A stretch of 64,000 nt of DNA from Nymphaea colorata (Eukaryota; Streptophyta; Magnoliopsida; Nymphaeales; Nymphaeaceae), in contig NC_045146.1 in the NCBI RefSeq assembly GCF_008831285.2, forward strand, positions 5,282,972 to 5,346,971. The letters are read 5' to 3'. A program made the translations under genes and the position numbers. A model generated the notes under the pieces. That model ran no database searches, was not told the origin of the DNA, and was given only the letters and a program-made list of their open reading frames with translations. Of the stretch, positions 12,778-26,991 are shown in pieces (the stretch's first letter is position 1; every line of letters starts with the position of its first letter).

Positions 12778-14270
12778 CCACAAGTATTGTTTTTTTATTG
12801 TCTTTGTGAGGTTTTCTTGGTAATTAAACAGGAAGTTTGTTTTCCTTGAGAAAAGTTTGGGCATTTGGAAAATTAAAAAGCATGAAAATTTTATGAAAAT
12901 TTGATTTTTCTATTATCAAATGATTCAACAAATCCAAATATTTGTTAAACTTTAAATATTAAAACAAACATAAAGAACTTTTAAAATACATTATTATTAT
13001 TTCCTAGAAAAGGAAAAAAAAGTGAGCATGATATTTTTATACATGTACATATATGTATATGTACATATCCCTACTTTTTTCCAAACTATTGTGATTTTTT
13101 AGTTTTCTTTATTCTTCTTTGTTTTTCCTTTTTCATGTTGCTTTTTTCAAAATGGGTGATATTTGTGACAGTATACGCACACACACAAACACCATGTACA
13201 TGCATATTTAACATTGCTCTCAATCTTATAGTGCAATGACAGATAGTTTGCCAAGAAGGAAACTAAATCTAAATGCAAAATGCCTTGGTGAATAAATCTG
13301 TCATCTAATGCTCTGGTGAAATATAAGGAAGATCAGTAGTTTTCTTTGAATATATTGTTGGACGGTATTGAAGAAATGGGGGGGGGGGGGGGGGGGGGAG
13401 AGAGAGAGAGAGAGAGAGAGAGGAATGAACAATATGTTTCTATTATCTTACCCTAATCTAAGAGATATTAGGGATCGGCCGAATACCTTACACATGAGAG
13501 GTACATAAAGATGTAAAATGACATAAGAATACTCTAACTTTTAAATAATCAGAAAACTACCAAACTTAAATATAAACTTTCTAATTTCAACACTCCCCCT
13601 CAAGCTAGAGCATAGATATCAACCATGCTCAGCTTGTCACAACTTCTAGAAAAATCACCAATAGGAAGAACCTTAGTAAACATATTTGCTGCCTGATGTT
13701 CAGAAGATACATGAACTGTAGACACAACGCTTCCTTGTATAAGGTTCCGAACGTAATGACGATCCACCTCTATGTGCTTTGTTCTCTCATGAAATACTGG
13801 ATTGTTTGCAATGTAAGTGGCAGCCTTTTTATCACAATACATTTTTATAGGAAGATGAACATGAATATTTATATTTGTTAGCATAGATTTAACCCACGTT
13901 ATCTCAGCAGCCGTTTGAGCCATTTCCCTATATTCAGATTCTACACTTGATTTAGAAACTACATTTTGTTTCTTCTCCCCTGTGGTGGATTTTCTATTAT
14001 CAAGAGATCTTGCATAGTCAGCATCACTGTAAGCAACAATTTCTAGAGACTCGCCTTTCTTAAAAAAAGGCCTCTGCATGGGGATGACTTTAGATATTTA
14101 AAACCATCAACACAACATCCCAATGAAGTTTTCTAGGTTTTTCCATAAACTGACTTAGTTTCCTAACAACAAAGCTAATGTTTGGTTTTGTCACGGTGAC
14201 ATAAAGAAGTTTGCAGTTCAGATGTTCTCTGGCTCCGATACCATGTTCAACGATATAGAACAAAGGAGAG

Positions 14271-14305
<35 letters not shown>

Positions 14306-17300
14306 TGAACAATATGTTTCTATTATCTTACCCTAATCTCTACTTAAAGAGAGATTAGGGATTGGCTGAATACCTTACACATGAGAGACACATAAAGATG
14401 TAAAATGACATAAGAAGGCTCTAACTTTAAAGAATAAAAAAACTACCAAACTTAAATATAAACTTCCTAATTTCAACACATATCATTCAGCAGCTATCTA
14501 AGCCAAACTATTTCCATTGTAATCAGTTGATGAAAGTGACTTTTGGCTCTATATCTCTAGCATACTAATATTTCTCCTGTAGTCCAATAAATAGAAAAGA
14601 GAAGGAGCCGTTGGGGATCCCGATGACTTACAAGCTGCTGCTTTTACAAAAATTAAAAATAAAAAATAATTTCTGAAACCTAATCAGTTTAATACATTTA
14701 ATACATATTTCTTAATAGTTAAAAACTGATTAACATGCACTACATGTGCAATAACTGGACTGGAGACACTTAGATACAGCAATGAAACTACTTCTGGGGT
14801 GTAGGATTAAAGGAAAAACATCATCTATCTTCAGTTTGGTTTCTATGATTTTCAGACTCTCACAAACATTATTATCAGTTGTTATAGACCTATCAATTTC
14901 AGTGCAGCTTCTGTATTTGACAACCATACAATCTATACCTCATCTTATAACAGGAAAGCTTAGAAATGTTCAAAGTCCACATGGTAATTTTGTTGGTGAT
15001 GTTTTTATTATCACCAACGGTCCACTGTAACATTCAAGATCTAGTAGATGCTGAAAATTATTTCCTGTTTATGTAGAAGTCTGTAGCAAATATTGAAAGT
15101 TGGAACATTGGGTTCTCAATATACATGTTTCTTAAATATCATATGGTCTGTGCAATTGGCAATTCAGAGCATTTGATGCAAACAAGCTTGATGGGATTCT
15201 TCCTCCGGATCTTGGAAATTTGACCAGATTGACTAAATTGTACGTTCTTCTATTCCCTTTCTTTCACTCCCTGAAGTTTTAATTGAAACTGAGAGTTCTA
15301 TCTGGGGGCATAGTAAAAATCATCCATCTTCAAGATGAAAGGTGGTTTCTCTTTTCTTGTGCAGTTCATCTCGAGCATGAATAATATAAGACTGCAAAGA
15401 AATTCTCTTGCATAATGAGACTGTTGTGTCTGAAGAAAAAGAACAGGGGAAGAAGACCCGGTTTGGCAGAGAACTTGGTTCATTTATTGGTTCCTGTAAC
15501 ATTTCATGTTCCTTTACATTGCCATTTCTTCTCCAGAATTATATCAGAAGAAAAATTAATGAACAGGGAACAATTCCCATTGGGCCATTCAAGCAAAGAA
15601 CTTGGTTGATTCCTTGGTTGTTTTCGCATTTTTTTCCCTTGTGTTGCCATTTTTACTCAACACAACTTATCTAATAGCCACGAACCTTTGTTGTAGATTG
15701 TGACCAGTTAGCTATATGCATTTACTGATGGTTGTGTGGTACTCATGCAGGTTCCTCAAGTCAAATAAGTTTACAGGTTCATTGCCATCAACCTTTGGTA
15801 ACTTCACAAGCATGAAAGACTTGTAAGGGAATAATGCCGAGATAAATAACTATTTGCTCAAGCACACTGCATCTAGGATAGAATCCTTATTTATTTATTT
15901 TCTGCCTTGGAAAGATATTTGCATCTATTAGGATGCAAGGCATGTTCTGTCTAAGGGTATATAGTATGCAATTTGGAAAAAGAAAAGAAAAGGGGTGGAT
16001 AAAGTGAAATTCACTGAATTTCTAATGACATTTAATAGTTGTACAATATCCATCTTGTGCCGGTTATGAGTCAACATCTTCTTATGCATGCAGCCGGATC
16101 ACAGGAAGCAACATCACTGGGAAGATACCAGATTTTATTCGCAATTGGAGCCAACTTGAGACTTTGTAAGAACTGATTTTCTTGGTTTATATGAATTTAC
16201 TTAACTTGTGAGCCTAGGACTTAGCATGATGACTGAAAAATATTGGCAACGTTTTTCAGAAAAATGCAAAAAAAGGGGAAAATAACGGAAAAAATTGGAA
16301 ACAATTACAATATGTTGAAAAAATGTCAAAATGAGTCCATTGCATTTTTACTTTATTTCTTAGAAAAAAAATTGACATATTTTAATATCTGGATGTTTCG
16401 TTTAAAATAGTATTGATATTTTGGGGTTCCTTTTATAGGAAAGTTAGCTGAAACTCATTTTTTGTCATATTCTTTTCTGTTTTTATATTTAAAAATTTTT
16501 TGAGATTCCAAGAATTCTAGAGAAAAACAAGTTTTCTGATTAATACCCAAGAAAAGCCTTGCTATTAAAAAACCCAAGAACAATATTTGTGTCAATGTAA
16601 AAAATTAAATGATTCATATTAGATGGTCAAATGGACCAAGGATCCTACTGTTGTTCAGTTGCAGCAAGTTGTATTGGACCAACCGTCCATGAGAGGGCTA
16701 TCTCTTGGTGCACTAGCAAGGACGAGAATCTGGGCCCATGTTCATGATGTTGAACACAAACCTTTGGGTGCCCACTGTATATGTCCCCTTTTTATGCCTG
16801 AATCATTCCCATTTGGAATATTCCATATGGAATGTTCTATTTAGTACTCTTCCAAACTGAGGTTGTGTTCTTTGTGTCCTTTGTCGTACCTTATCTTCTC
16901 CATATATAGGATAATCAATTCTTTGGGTGTCCTTTGACATACCTTACTTTCTTTGTAAATACGATCGTGGATTCTCTTATTTGAACATGCACATCTTATA
17001 TACATTCTTCAACCTGTTCAGGGTAATAATGGGCACATCTATGGGAGGGCCAATACCTTCAGGAATATCTGTTTTGCAGAATATGACTGTCCTGTAAGTG
17101 CTACTTCATCGCTAATTTTCAGGATGATTCAATCACAAATTAACTGGTTGGATACACCAAGCTCGTCTTGTGTTAGCCCAGCCATACATTTCACACTGGT
17201 GCCCTCCAATTATTTAGGTTTCTTTATGAAACTGTAGACCGCCCAACAGTACCTAGGTGGCCATATTTTGACTGAAATAATACCTTAGGAAGCATAATTT

Positions 17301-17636
17301 AGTTAGCTACCTGACATCATGGTGTTAGAAGTTTAGCTGATACATTATCTTGAACTATGCTCGTTCTTGCATAATTTACAGTTGGTGACCGTTACTTGCA
17401 TAATTTACAGGATAATTACTGACTTGAAGGGACCTGGTTCAGGGTTTCCATTGCTGCACAATATGAAAAATTTGAAAAAATTGTAAGTTCCAATGTGCAC
17501 TTTCTTTTTCATGACCTATTGGATGTTTGATTCTCCTAATCCATTTAAATCGGCATTGTTGCAGGATATTGAGAAACTGTTTAATTTCAGGTCAAATTCC
17601 ATCATACATTGGGACCCTCACCAATCTGGAAATACT
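9865..17636 (+). CDS. LRR exon block 1 of the receptor kinase (nine exons)
   Basis: Nine exons, eight of 72 bp and one of 69 bp (10770-10838), each encode one leucine-rich repeat of about 24 residues. Each starts one base into a codon and ends two bases into one. Motifs of the form LxxNxLxGxIPxxLGNLTxLxxL are visible, for example [13 protein letters not shown] in the first exon, [14 protein letters not shown] in the third, [14 protein letters not shown] in the fourth and [14 protein letters not shown] in the fifth. One-repeat-per-exon structure is characteristic of LRR-VIII receptor kinases. The repeats form the extracellular solenoid. The intron after 11843 holds Copia B, and the intron after 17636 holds Copia C. 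Confidence 0.92.
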
Positions 17637-20600
17637 GTGAGTCAGTAATTTATAAAGTTTCTAGCTTCTTGTTGACTAAAACTTCTACATTCTCACTTAT
17701 CTCTCATTCGTCAAAAATAAACATTATAATATATGGTAAACTTCTAGCCCTTCATGTGTGCAGAAAAGTAAGAGGAAGACCATCTTAACATGGAAAACCC
17801 TCGACTCGAGGGATAAAAAACCATGATGGAGAAGATCCGGCGCTCACTTGCAGCCGGGCTCACTCTCTCTCTCAATTTTTCATTCACACTTTGAAATTAG
17901 GGTTACAAAGGCTTAAATAGAGCCCACCATGAACAACAGGTCGGATAGGATCCAGACCCAAACAAACAAACACGTGAACCCTCCCCTCAAGTTGGGCGTA
18001 CAAATCAAAGATGCCTAACTTGGATACATTTCTCTCAAATGAAGTTGATGACAAGGCCTTGGTCAAAACATCAATTGTTTGGTCTTTCAGACTTCATGTA
18101 TGGTAGAACAAGTTCTTTAGCATCAATTCTCTCCTGAATGAAATGGTGGTGAATCTCCACATGCTTCGTTTTATCATGTAATACCGGATTGTTGGCCAAG
18201 TTGAGTGTAGACTTGTTATCACAATACATCTTCATTGGTTCCTCAGTTTTTATTCCGATATTGGCCAATAATACTTTCAGCCACAACAACTCAAATACTC
18301 CCATGGCCACAACTCTATATTTAGCCTCAGCACTGGAGCGAGAGCAGACATCTTGTCTCTTACTTCTCCACACTACGAGATTCTCTCTCAAGTACATACA
18401 GTAGCCTGAGGTGGATCTCCTAGTGTCAACACATCTTGCCCAGTCAGCATCTAAATAACCTTCAATCTCAAAAGAATCTTGCTTAACATACAAAAGGCCT
18501 TTGCTAGGATTTCTCTTCAAGTAACATAAAATCCTGTCGACAGCCTTCAAGTGAGCATCCGTGGGAGCATGTATGAACTGACTCATCACATTCATAGCAA
18601 AGGTAATATCAGGTCTAATGATAGTAAGATAAATCAACTTCTCAACAAGACGTTGATATCTTCCCTTGGCATCATCAGAGAGGCTCCCCACCTCTAAGAC
18701 TAAGTTTGTGTCTGGCATCTAGAGGAGTAGAAGCATGTCTACACCCAACTTTTCCAGTCTCTTTTAATAAATCTAGAGTATACTTCCATTGATTTAACAC
18801 AAAACTAGTGCCTAACCTAGCAATTTCAATGTCAAGGAAGTATTTTAACTTACCAAGGTCCTTGAGGTCGAACTCGATAGCCACCAGTTCCTTTCACTTT
18901 GTTATTTCATCTTCATCATTACCTGTGACAATCATATTATCAACAAATACAAACAGAAGAGTAACTTCATTCTCCTTTCTCTTGACAAAGAGAGTATGAT
19001 CTCAATTCCCTTGATGATATCCATATTGTCTCATTACAAGTCTAACTCACTCAAACCATATCCAGGGAGATTGCTTGAGCCCATACAAGACTTTCTTCAA
19101 CCTGCAACATTTTTCAAGTTCCTCATATCTTAGAGTATAAACATATACACTTCATCTTCAAGGTCTCCATTAAGAGATGCATTCTTAACATCAAGTTGGT
19201 ACATCTTCCACTCCTTTATTACAGCTAAGAAGATAATAACTTTAACTGTCTTCATCTTTGCAATAGGAGCAAATGTTTCCAAGTAGTCAATCCCATATTT
19301 CTGAATAAGCCCCTTGGCAACTAAATGAGCTTTATATCTGTCCACACTCCCATCTAACTTATATTTAATGGTGTAGACCCACTTGGATCTACTAGATGAG
19401 CTGTCTTAGGGATATTTACCACCTTCCACGTTCTGTTTTTATTCAGTGCTTCCATCTTTTCTTGCATCGCATGAGCCCACTTGAAATTGTTCTGAGCCTC
19501 AGTTATAGTCCTAAGAATCACAACTACAGAAAGAGACGATATAAGACATTTGTAGTTCTTGCTCAGTTTAGAATATGATATGAAATTACCAATAAGGTGT
19601 TGAGTATATGACCTGATACCCTTTCTAAGAGCAATGGGTAACTCTTCGTTTTCAGCTTCTCTGAGTACCTTTGACCGAAATCTCCCGAGCACGACTTGGG
19701 TCATCTAGGGAAGGTGTACATTTGGATTGAGAGTAAAATTTTTGTCACCAGTCAACTCACTAGTGAGCTCTGTTGTAGTCAATCTTCTCCTAGCGTAAAC
19801 CTGTCCAAACAAGTGGTCACGTTCCTCGTCATTCCCAATTGAGCAATCATCTTTCTTGTTGTGCTCTAGAAGGTCTGTAACCTGAATTTCTTTCTTTTTG
19901 TACTCCAGAAAATCTGTAAACTGAATCTCTTGATTTGGAGAATACTTTTCTCTTTTTGTAGACCTCTCCTCCTGAAGAGAATTCTCACCAAAATAGGAAA
20001 TATGTTATAGGAAGGTGACCTCTTTGATAACGTAGACTCGACCAGTGCAAGGGTTTAGACATTAATATCATTTTGAGTAGGGGAATAACCTAGAAACATG
20101 CCCTTAATCGACCTCGGATCAAGTTTTTTAACATTAGGACTGTGATTGTGAATAAAATAGACACAACCAAAGACCCGAGGTAGAAGAGAAAAGGGTTTAT
20201 GACTCCTAGCTAACATATAATGAGACGTTCTCTCATTCAACACATGGCTAGGCATACGATTAATTAAATACGCACTGATGAACACAACATCCCCCTCCAA
20301 TACTGCTTTGGAAGATGACCCTAGTAACATTTAGCAATTGACGATTCTTTCATTCAGCAACCCCATTTTGAGGATGAGTATAACAACAAGATGTTTCATG
20401 AACAATCTCCCTTTGCTGAAAGAAATTATCAATAAAGTGACACATATACTCACGTGCATTGTCAGACCGAAAGTTCTTAATAAAAGTTTTAAATTTAGTT
20501 TCCACAAGAATGATGAAAGTTTATATGATATTAGGCACTTCAGTACGGTCATTTAGCAAGTACACAAAGGTGTTACGAGAGAAATCATCTATAAAAGTAA

Positions 20601-23600
20601 GTACTGGAAACCGTGACAAGAAGGAATTCCCGTAGGCCCCAACACATCAGAATGGATAAAAACAAAAACTTCATTAGCACGATTTGTAAATACAGGGTAT
20701 GAAGCTCTAACATGCTTAGTGAAATGACACACATCACAAGATGGCATAGTCATATCTAGACTAGAACATAAATCAGGAAACAACTGTCTAAGAATTCCAA
20801 AAGGAAGATGCCCAAGGCGCTCATGCCATTGCAAGACCAATTGAAGAAAGTCCTCACTACTCTTCTTTGTTTTGCTAACCACTATGTCACATAGGTACGA
20901 GTACGGGTACAGGTACTGGTACGGCATTTTCGTAAATCTTGGTATGGTGGTACGACAAAAATTATATATGTTTAATCAAAAATTGAAAATTTTATAAAAC
21001 AAATGATATCGTCACATCATTAAGGCAATGTCGTCTCATAAATAATCTCATAAGTCATAAAAAAAAACATAAAATGTTCCTTCCATAGATAATCTCATCT
21101 CATAAGTCATAGAAAAAAAGCATAAATAGAGTTCAGCATAAAGTATCAACTATGCCGCTCAAGGGGACAGTCTTAAAAACATGCATTGCAATTTGCATTC
21201 ACCTGATTTATCTAATACACAATCAGTAATATGCATATGGACAAACAACTTACAATTCTCAAATACATGCAACATTTACCCCAAAATCCGATGACCCCAT
21301 AATGGCTGGTCCCCAAATTGAAACCCAGCAGCACCCAAAACAGACACAAAAGATCAACAAGAGATTCGTCAAATGCAATGCTAAAGAGAGTTCCAAGATC
21401 GCTCGTTTCCCCTTCTTCCACGACGACATATGCAGTCGAGCTATCGAAGAAGAACACAAAGACAACAGAGCAATAGAACTCTAGCATTTAAAGTTCAATG
21501 TACAAAAAGAGGCCATATCAGATGTATTAGACGAAAGAAAAAGATTAAGATAATACACAGAGAGAGAGAGAGAGAGCTCTCACCCCTCCGCCTAATGAAG
21601 AAACCGAACCTTGCTCACTCACCGTCTGTCGCCGGTCACCTTCTGTTGCCATCCATCACCGGTCGCCATCCATTGTCAGTCATCGTCCATTGCTAGCCGT
21701 CGTCTACCGCTACTGCTCAAAGTCACTGGCGAACCCAACCACCTGCCGGCAGAAGAACAAAGAAAATCGAGAGGGAGAAGACGAGCGTCGGGTTTTTTTT
21801 TCATTTTGATATGGTTTGGATCTGGTTCTGACCCAAAACCAGATCCAAACATACCACCACATACCACCGTACTGGTTTTGCCGTACTGGTATGGGTACGT
21901 AGGTCAAACCGGTGTACCATGGTGACATAGGTTAACCGCCATCATGAGAGCTGTGGCAACACACATGGGTAATCAATATAACCCTTCAGAAACCAAACCA
22001 ATCTCAATCCTCTTTCCCGTCACCAAGTCCTGCAGATACAATGAATAGCAGAAAAAATAAGTTTGCAATTCAACTCTCTTGTAATCTTGCTAACTGACAA
22101 GAGGTTTAAGGGAAGGTAAGGAACATGTAAGACATTGTGAACTAAGAACTTGTTTAAAAGTGAGAGGCTCCAGCTATAGAAATAGAGGATCTATCAGCAA
22201 GATAACCTTGTACCTTCCCAGACGAGAGCTTATACTCATGAAAAAACTTATGATTGCCGATCATGTGGTGGGTGGCACCATTGTCAACAATCCACTCTCT
22301 CATACAAGAATTACCTTTTTCTTCAAAGATAGCAAGAGTGCAATTAACTTTTACATCATCTGATGCCTCGGCCTAACTAGTTTCAATTTGACTTAGGTAT
22401 GCACGAAGCTCACGAATCTAATCAGTAGAGATTGTTTTTTTTCCATCATTTGGATTAGTAACTTCAGAAATATACTTCTTCCCACTAGAAGGTCTTGCAC
22501 GAATATTCTTCCTCTGAGATGCAAATCCCAATAGAACTCAATGGTGTGACCGGTTTTCTTGCAGTGAGTACATATTCGATAGGGTTGGGTAGCCCCCACA
22601 AGAGCTCAGCTAATAAGTGCATACCTATCAGCACATGTGGTATGAGCCCCCCATTTTCTTTGTTATAAGAAGACGTCATTGCTCTTCAGCCTCAATGTGA
22701 GAATAGGCATTCTCAATGCTAACCATATCTTTTGAATTAAGAATTTGACTTCTTAATACCTTCGAAGTCATCATTCAGTCCCGCCAAGAACAAAAACACC
22801 CTCTTCTTTCATTCCTTTGTCCAATAATGCAGCTGATCTTGGGGACAATTCCAATTATCATTGGAGTAGTAGTCAAGTTCCTCCCATTTTGATTTCAACA
22901 CCGCATAAAAGTCTACCACATAAAGTTTTTCTTGCCATAAGGCATTAACATCTTTCATCAGCTGATACACACGAACATCCTTCTTCTTCTGGCCATGCAT
23001 CTATTCTAAAATAACCCTCATATAGAATGATGGATTGGATATTAGAAGACACAAAGTTGACAATCCAAGTTTTGACTTAGTTGTCCTCAAAAACCACTTA
23101 TCCCATGCTGGGGTAGTCTCAAGTGTTCAATGTTTCCATTGACATAAGCAATCCGCCGCCGACCAACAATCCCCATAGTGATGGACGCAGACCATCAATT
23201 ATCCTTAGTAAGACGAATAGTGGTGACTTGAACAGGAATATTTTCAGTTTTAAAAACCCCAACATCTGCCCGGTCAATACTAAGAGTTGATGAATCTGAT
23301 TCAGCCATCACTGAGGCTCAAGTCCAAGTACAATCAAGCAGCGATGGCAGCTGCGAGTAGAAGTAGTGACAGTAGCTGCAGTTAGAAGCAGCGACTGCAA
23401 CTGCGCAAGCAGCGGCAAGGAAGATATACAGCTGCACGCAGGTGACAGTGGCTGAAGCAGTGCAGTTCAGCTACGTAGGCGAGTACAACACTCAACGTGG
23501 GATGCAACAGTAGACTAGAGCGAAGGAAGCAAAAAGGTCGGGCGGTAGACATGGGCTCAGACGTGCACGCAGGCGATGGGAGCTTTAGACGATGCGCAAA

Positions 23601-26600
23601 AGACTCGAGGGGCTGCAGACGAAACACAAAATGCTTGAGCGAGAGACTGCCCAGGCGACCTCATCGGGAAAATGCTGTCGTCGACAAAAGCAAGGCCCTC
23701 GCAGGGTTCAGGTGAAGACTGAGACGACAGTGTCTGCACGACAGTGGCTCAGGCAATGTAGTAGGTTCAAGCGAAGGCTCGGGCAACACAGCTCAGAGAT
23801 CTCAGGCACCAGACAATCTAAGAGACGAAAAACTCGAGCAAAGGTGACTCAGGTGACAACAACTGCAGCAGCAGCTCAAGTGGTAGGAGCAAGTAATGGC
23901 AGAAGAACTTAGGCCACAACAGATAGCAATAGCGGACAACGAACAAAGGTGTCTAGCATTTGGCAAAATATGAAGAGAAAAAAAATGGCAACAGATGGAG
24001 CGGAGTCGGGCAACCCTCGGGGGATGCAGCAGAAAGGTCGACGCACCCTAACTTCATGGCAAAGCTTCATGGGTCTTCACGAAAACACAATAAAGGAGGT
24101 CGACGCACTGGAACTTCACGAAAACAACAACTGCGACCACAGAAAGAATAGTAGAAATGAGCAGCATCGGTAGAGTCGGGTGACTTTGGCGATGGCAAGA
24201 TTCTTCGTCCAAAGCGAACAGAAAACTCAGAACCTCGTTGGCTCTACTACCCTGTAGAAAATTAACAAGAAGACGATCTTAACGTGGAAAACCCTTGACT
24301 TGAGGGATAAAAACCACGATGGAGAAGATCCAGCACTCACTAGCAGTCGGGCTCACTCTCTTTCTCAATTTTTCATTCACACTTTGAAATATAGGGTTAC
24401 AAAGGCTTAAATAGATTCCACCATGAACAATGGGTCAGATAAGATCCAGATCCAGACCTAGACCCCAACCCAAACAAACAAACATGTGAACAATGTTAAT
24501 ACTCTACTCACAACATGCTTATGATGTGATCTAGGCAATGAAAACATTCTTTATTTTCCGTACATTCCTTTGCAGTGATCTTTCATTCAACAACTTATCA
24601 GGACAAGTCCCACAGTCTATCAGTGGCCTTACAGTTCGAGCTGTGTAAGTCAAGTGACTCATGTTGTAAATTGGTGTTGTTTCCTACTTTCATTTAACTA
24701 TTGTGCTATTGTTTCTTCTTTAGCATTTTCTTATGTTATTCCTGATGTAGGTTCCTTAGGAACAATAAGTTGACTGGAGCAATACCTGATTGGGTCTATC
24801 GTAGTACCATTAACTTGTATGTACTCTCCACTAATAAGTCGGTGCTCCCAGGAACACCCTGTTATTATTCTGTATGCATAATCTGATTAAAATGATTAGT
24901 TGACCTATAATGGTGTTTACAGTTCTCATATTTCCGAGTCATACATATTTTTCATGCTTACATATAGATATTTGTCATACAACTATTTTTGTGTGCAACA
25001 TTTTTATCTTTCTTGTAAATCCATCCCTGTATGTGTGATTTGTAAGGTTGGAATAATTTACATTGGCTTTTGGATTACCAGAATTCCTCATTTAAGTTTC
25101 AGTTTTTTTTTTTGGTTAGCTTAAAAGGAATATTCTTTTTTTTTTGGGTTAGAAAACAGAAAAGGGTTGATGGATATGTCTTTGATTGTGCTGAATACAT
25201 CTGTAACACTAGATTGAGTTGAAAAAAACAAATTTAAGATGGCAAAGCAATTCCCTCTCTCTTTTGATCTCGATATATATATATATATAAGAGAGAAAAA
25301 AAAAGGGGAGAGGAAAACTCAATGCTTCAGTGTGCCGGATAGTCGTTGGATGGCTAAAATTTAAAAATTCATCACTAAAAAAAGCTACAAATCATTGTTA
25401 AAGCCAATAAGCCATCATAAATTTTTACTACATCATAAACTGTGGCTACCAACTTATTGACTTTTTTTAGTGACAAATTTAAAATTTGAATCATCCAACA
25501 ATGTCCTGCAGATGGTAGCATTGAACTCGCCTTTATTTTGGGTCTTTGAACACACATGGGTTTATTTGATTGGTGCACCTTTGATCATGATGAACACATC
25601 TGTGACACTAGATGGAGATGAAAACAACCTGGATTTCAAGATGCCAATGCAATTATGTGACACTTAGTGGCCCATCCCTTTTGTTTCATACTTCCTACTA
25701 CTCCATACTCACTTTATGCCTTGTCCCAGGCCACAATGTAGATAGTACATATATTGTTTATTTGTTTATGCATAGAGCAAAATATTGTGCTTTCTGATCT
25801 CTACTTTTTTAGGCTATTTGGAAAGTGAAAAGTCTTTTGAAGATAATTTTTGTGCAGGGATTTATCAGAGAACAATTTCACAGTGGCAGCATCATCTTGT
25901 TTTCCACAAGCGAAGTTGTAAGGATATTTTTTTATGATATCACAGTTGTCTTTAAGTAGCATTGATATACTTATGTGCTGCTTCTTGTTTCAGGGACGTG
26001 GTCTCTAGCTTATCTTCAGTGGATGATACTTTGTAAGATTCTTGTCCTTTTAGAAATTAAATTTTGAGACAAATGACCATGTTAGTTTGCTTAGAGTATT
26101 GCTGATGCAGCAACTGTAATCATTGTGGTTACTGTTGTAGAATATTGAAGAGAAGAAAAAAATCATTAATTGGTTAACTCTAATCTCCTTTAAATAGAAT
26201 ATAGGAGTGGTGGCAAAGAAAAATTACATAGAAATCTAACAAATGAATAAAAATTAATAAGAAGCTCCTCCCTACTTTCAAATATTTGTAAATCACTACC
26301 TGCGGTCCTTTTGTTTGCTCTTAACTCTCCCACTCAAGCTGGAGCATGTATCTAACATGCTCAGTTTGTTACGACATTTAGAACCTAGATATACATAAAG
26401 GTTTAGTAAACACATGGAAAACTTGATCTGCAGCCGAGACATGAATCATGAAGATGTTTCCAACCTTCACCATGTCTCCGATGTATTGTCAATCGATCTT
26501 TATATGTTCAGTCCTTTCACGAAAGACTGGATTATTTACAATATAAATAGCTACTTTGTTGTCACATAGCATCTTCATTGGAAGAGACACTTGGACTCCC

Positions 26601-26956
26601 AAGCTAGTAAATATTGTCTTTATCCATATCATCTCAATTGTAGTTTGGGCTACGGCTCTACACTTAGACTCTGCACTCAGTCCCACCATTGACTGCTTTT
26701 TACTCCTTCAAGTAATTAGATTTTTCCCAACAAAGATGCGTAATCTAGAAGTAGATTTCCTATCTTCAATTGTTCAAGTATAGTCAACATCCTTATAGGC
26801 CACGACATCAAGAGAATCACTTTTCTGAAATAGTCATTTCCATGGTGCAGATTGACCCATAAACTTTTCTGAAATAGTCACTTCCCAATAAACCGTTTTA
26901 GGTTTTTCCATAAACTGGCTTAGCTTTTTGTGGCAGATTGAAGGAAGAAGGAAGAG

Positions 26957-26991
<35 letters not shown>

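Larger units (their letters stand above)
13356..14478 (-). mobile_element. Copia element B, internally deleted, in an intron
   Basis: Two LTRs, 13356-13592 and 14244-14478 (237 and 235 bp), share TGTT..CAACA ends, a GA repeat and the internal 'gaatgaacaatatgtttc'. The flanks 'tatat' and 'catat' form a near-perfect 5-bp target duplication. The polypurine tract (complement of 'ctccccctcaagc') starts at 13593, and the primer-binding site is 14232-14243. Between them only the RNase H end of pol and a little RT remain; gag, protease, integrase and most of RT are deleted. It lies antisense in the intron between LRR exons 11772-11843 and 15168-15239. Confidence 0.88.
17759..24492 (-). mobile_element. 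Copia element C with both LTRs, in an intron
   Basis: Left LTR is 17759-17980 and right LTR 24253-24492. Both share 'gatggagaagatcc' and 'tttttcattcacactttgaaat', and both have termini near TG..CA. Flanks atgtg/atgtt are a 4/5 target duplication. The degenerate primer-binding site is 24241-24252, and the polypurine tract is next to the left LTR at 17981. Gag through RNase H is present on the minus strand but full of stops and frameshifts, and a DNA transposon sits between protease and integrase (20882-21930). It is inserted antisense between LRR exons 17565-17636 and 24576-24644. Confidence 0.9.

Noticed and set aside
23382-24173. GC-richer open frames on both strands right of Copia C gag
   Set aside because: They fall in the leader of Copia C between gag start and primer-binding site; compositional, without protein motifs.
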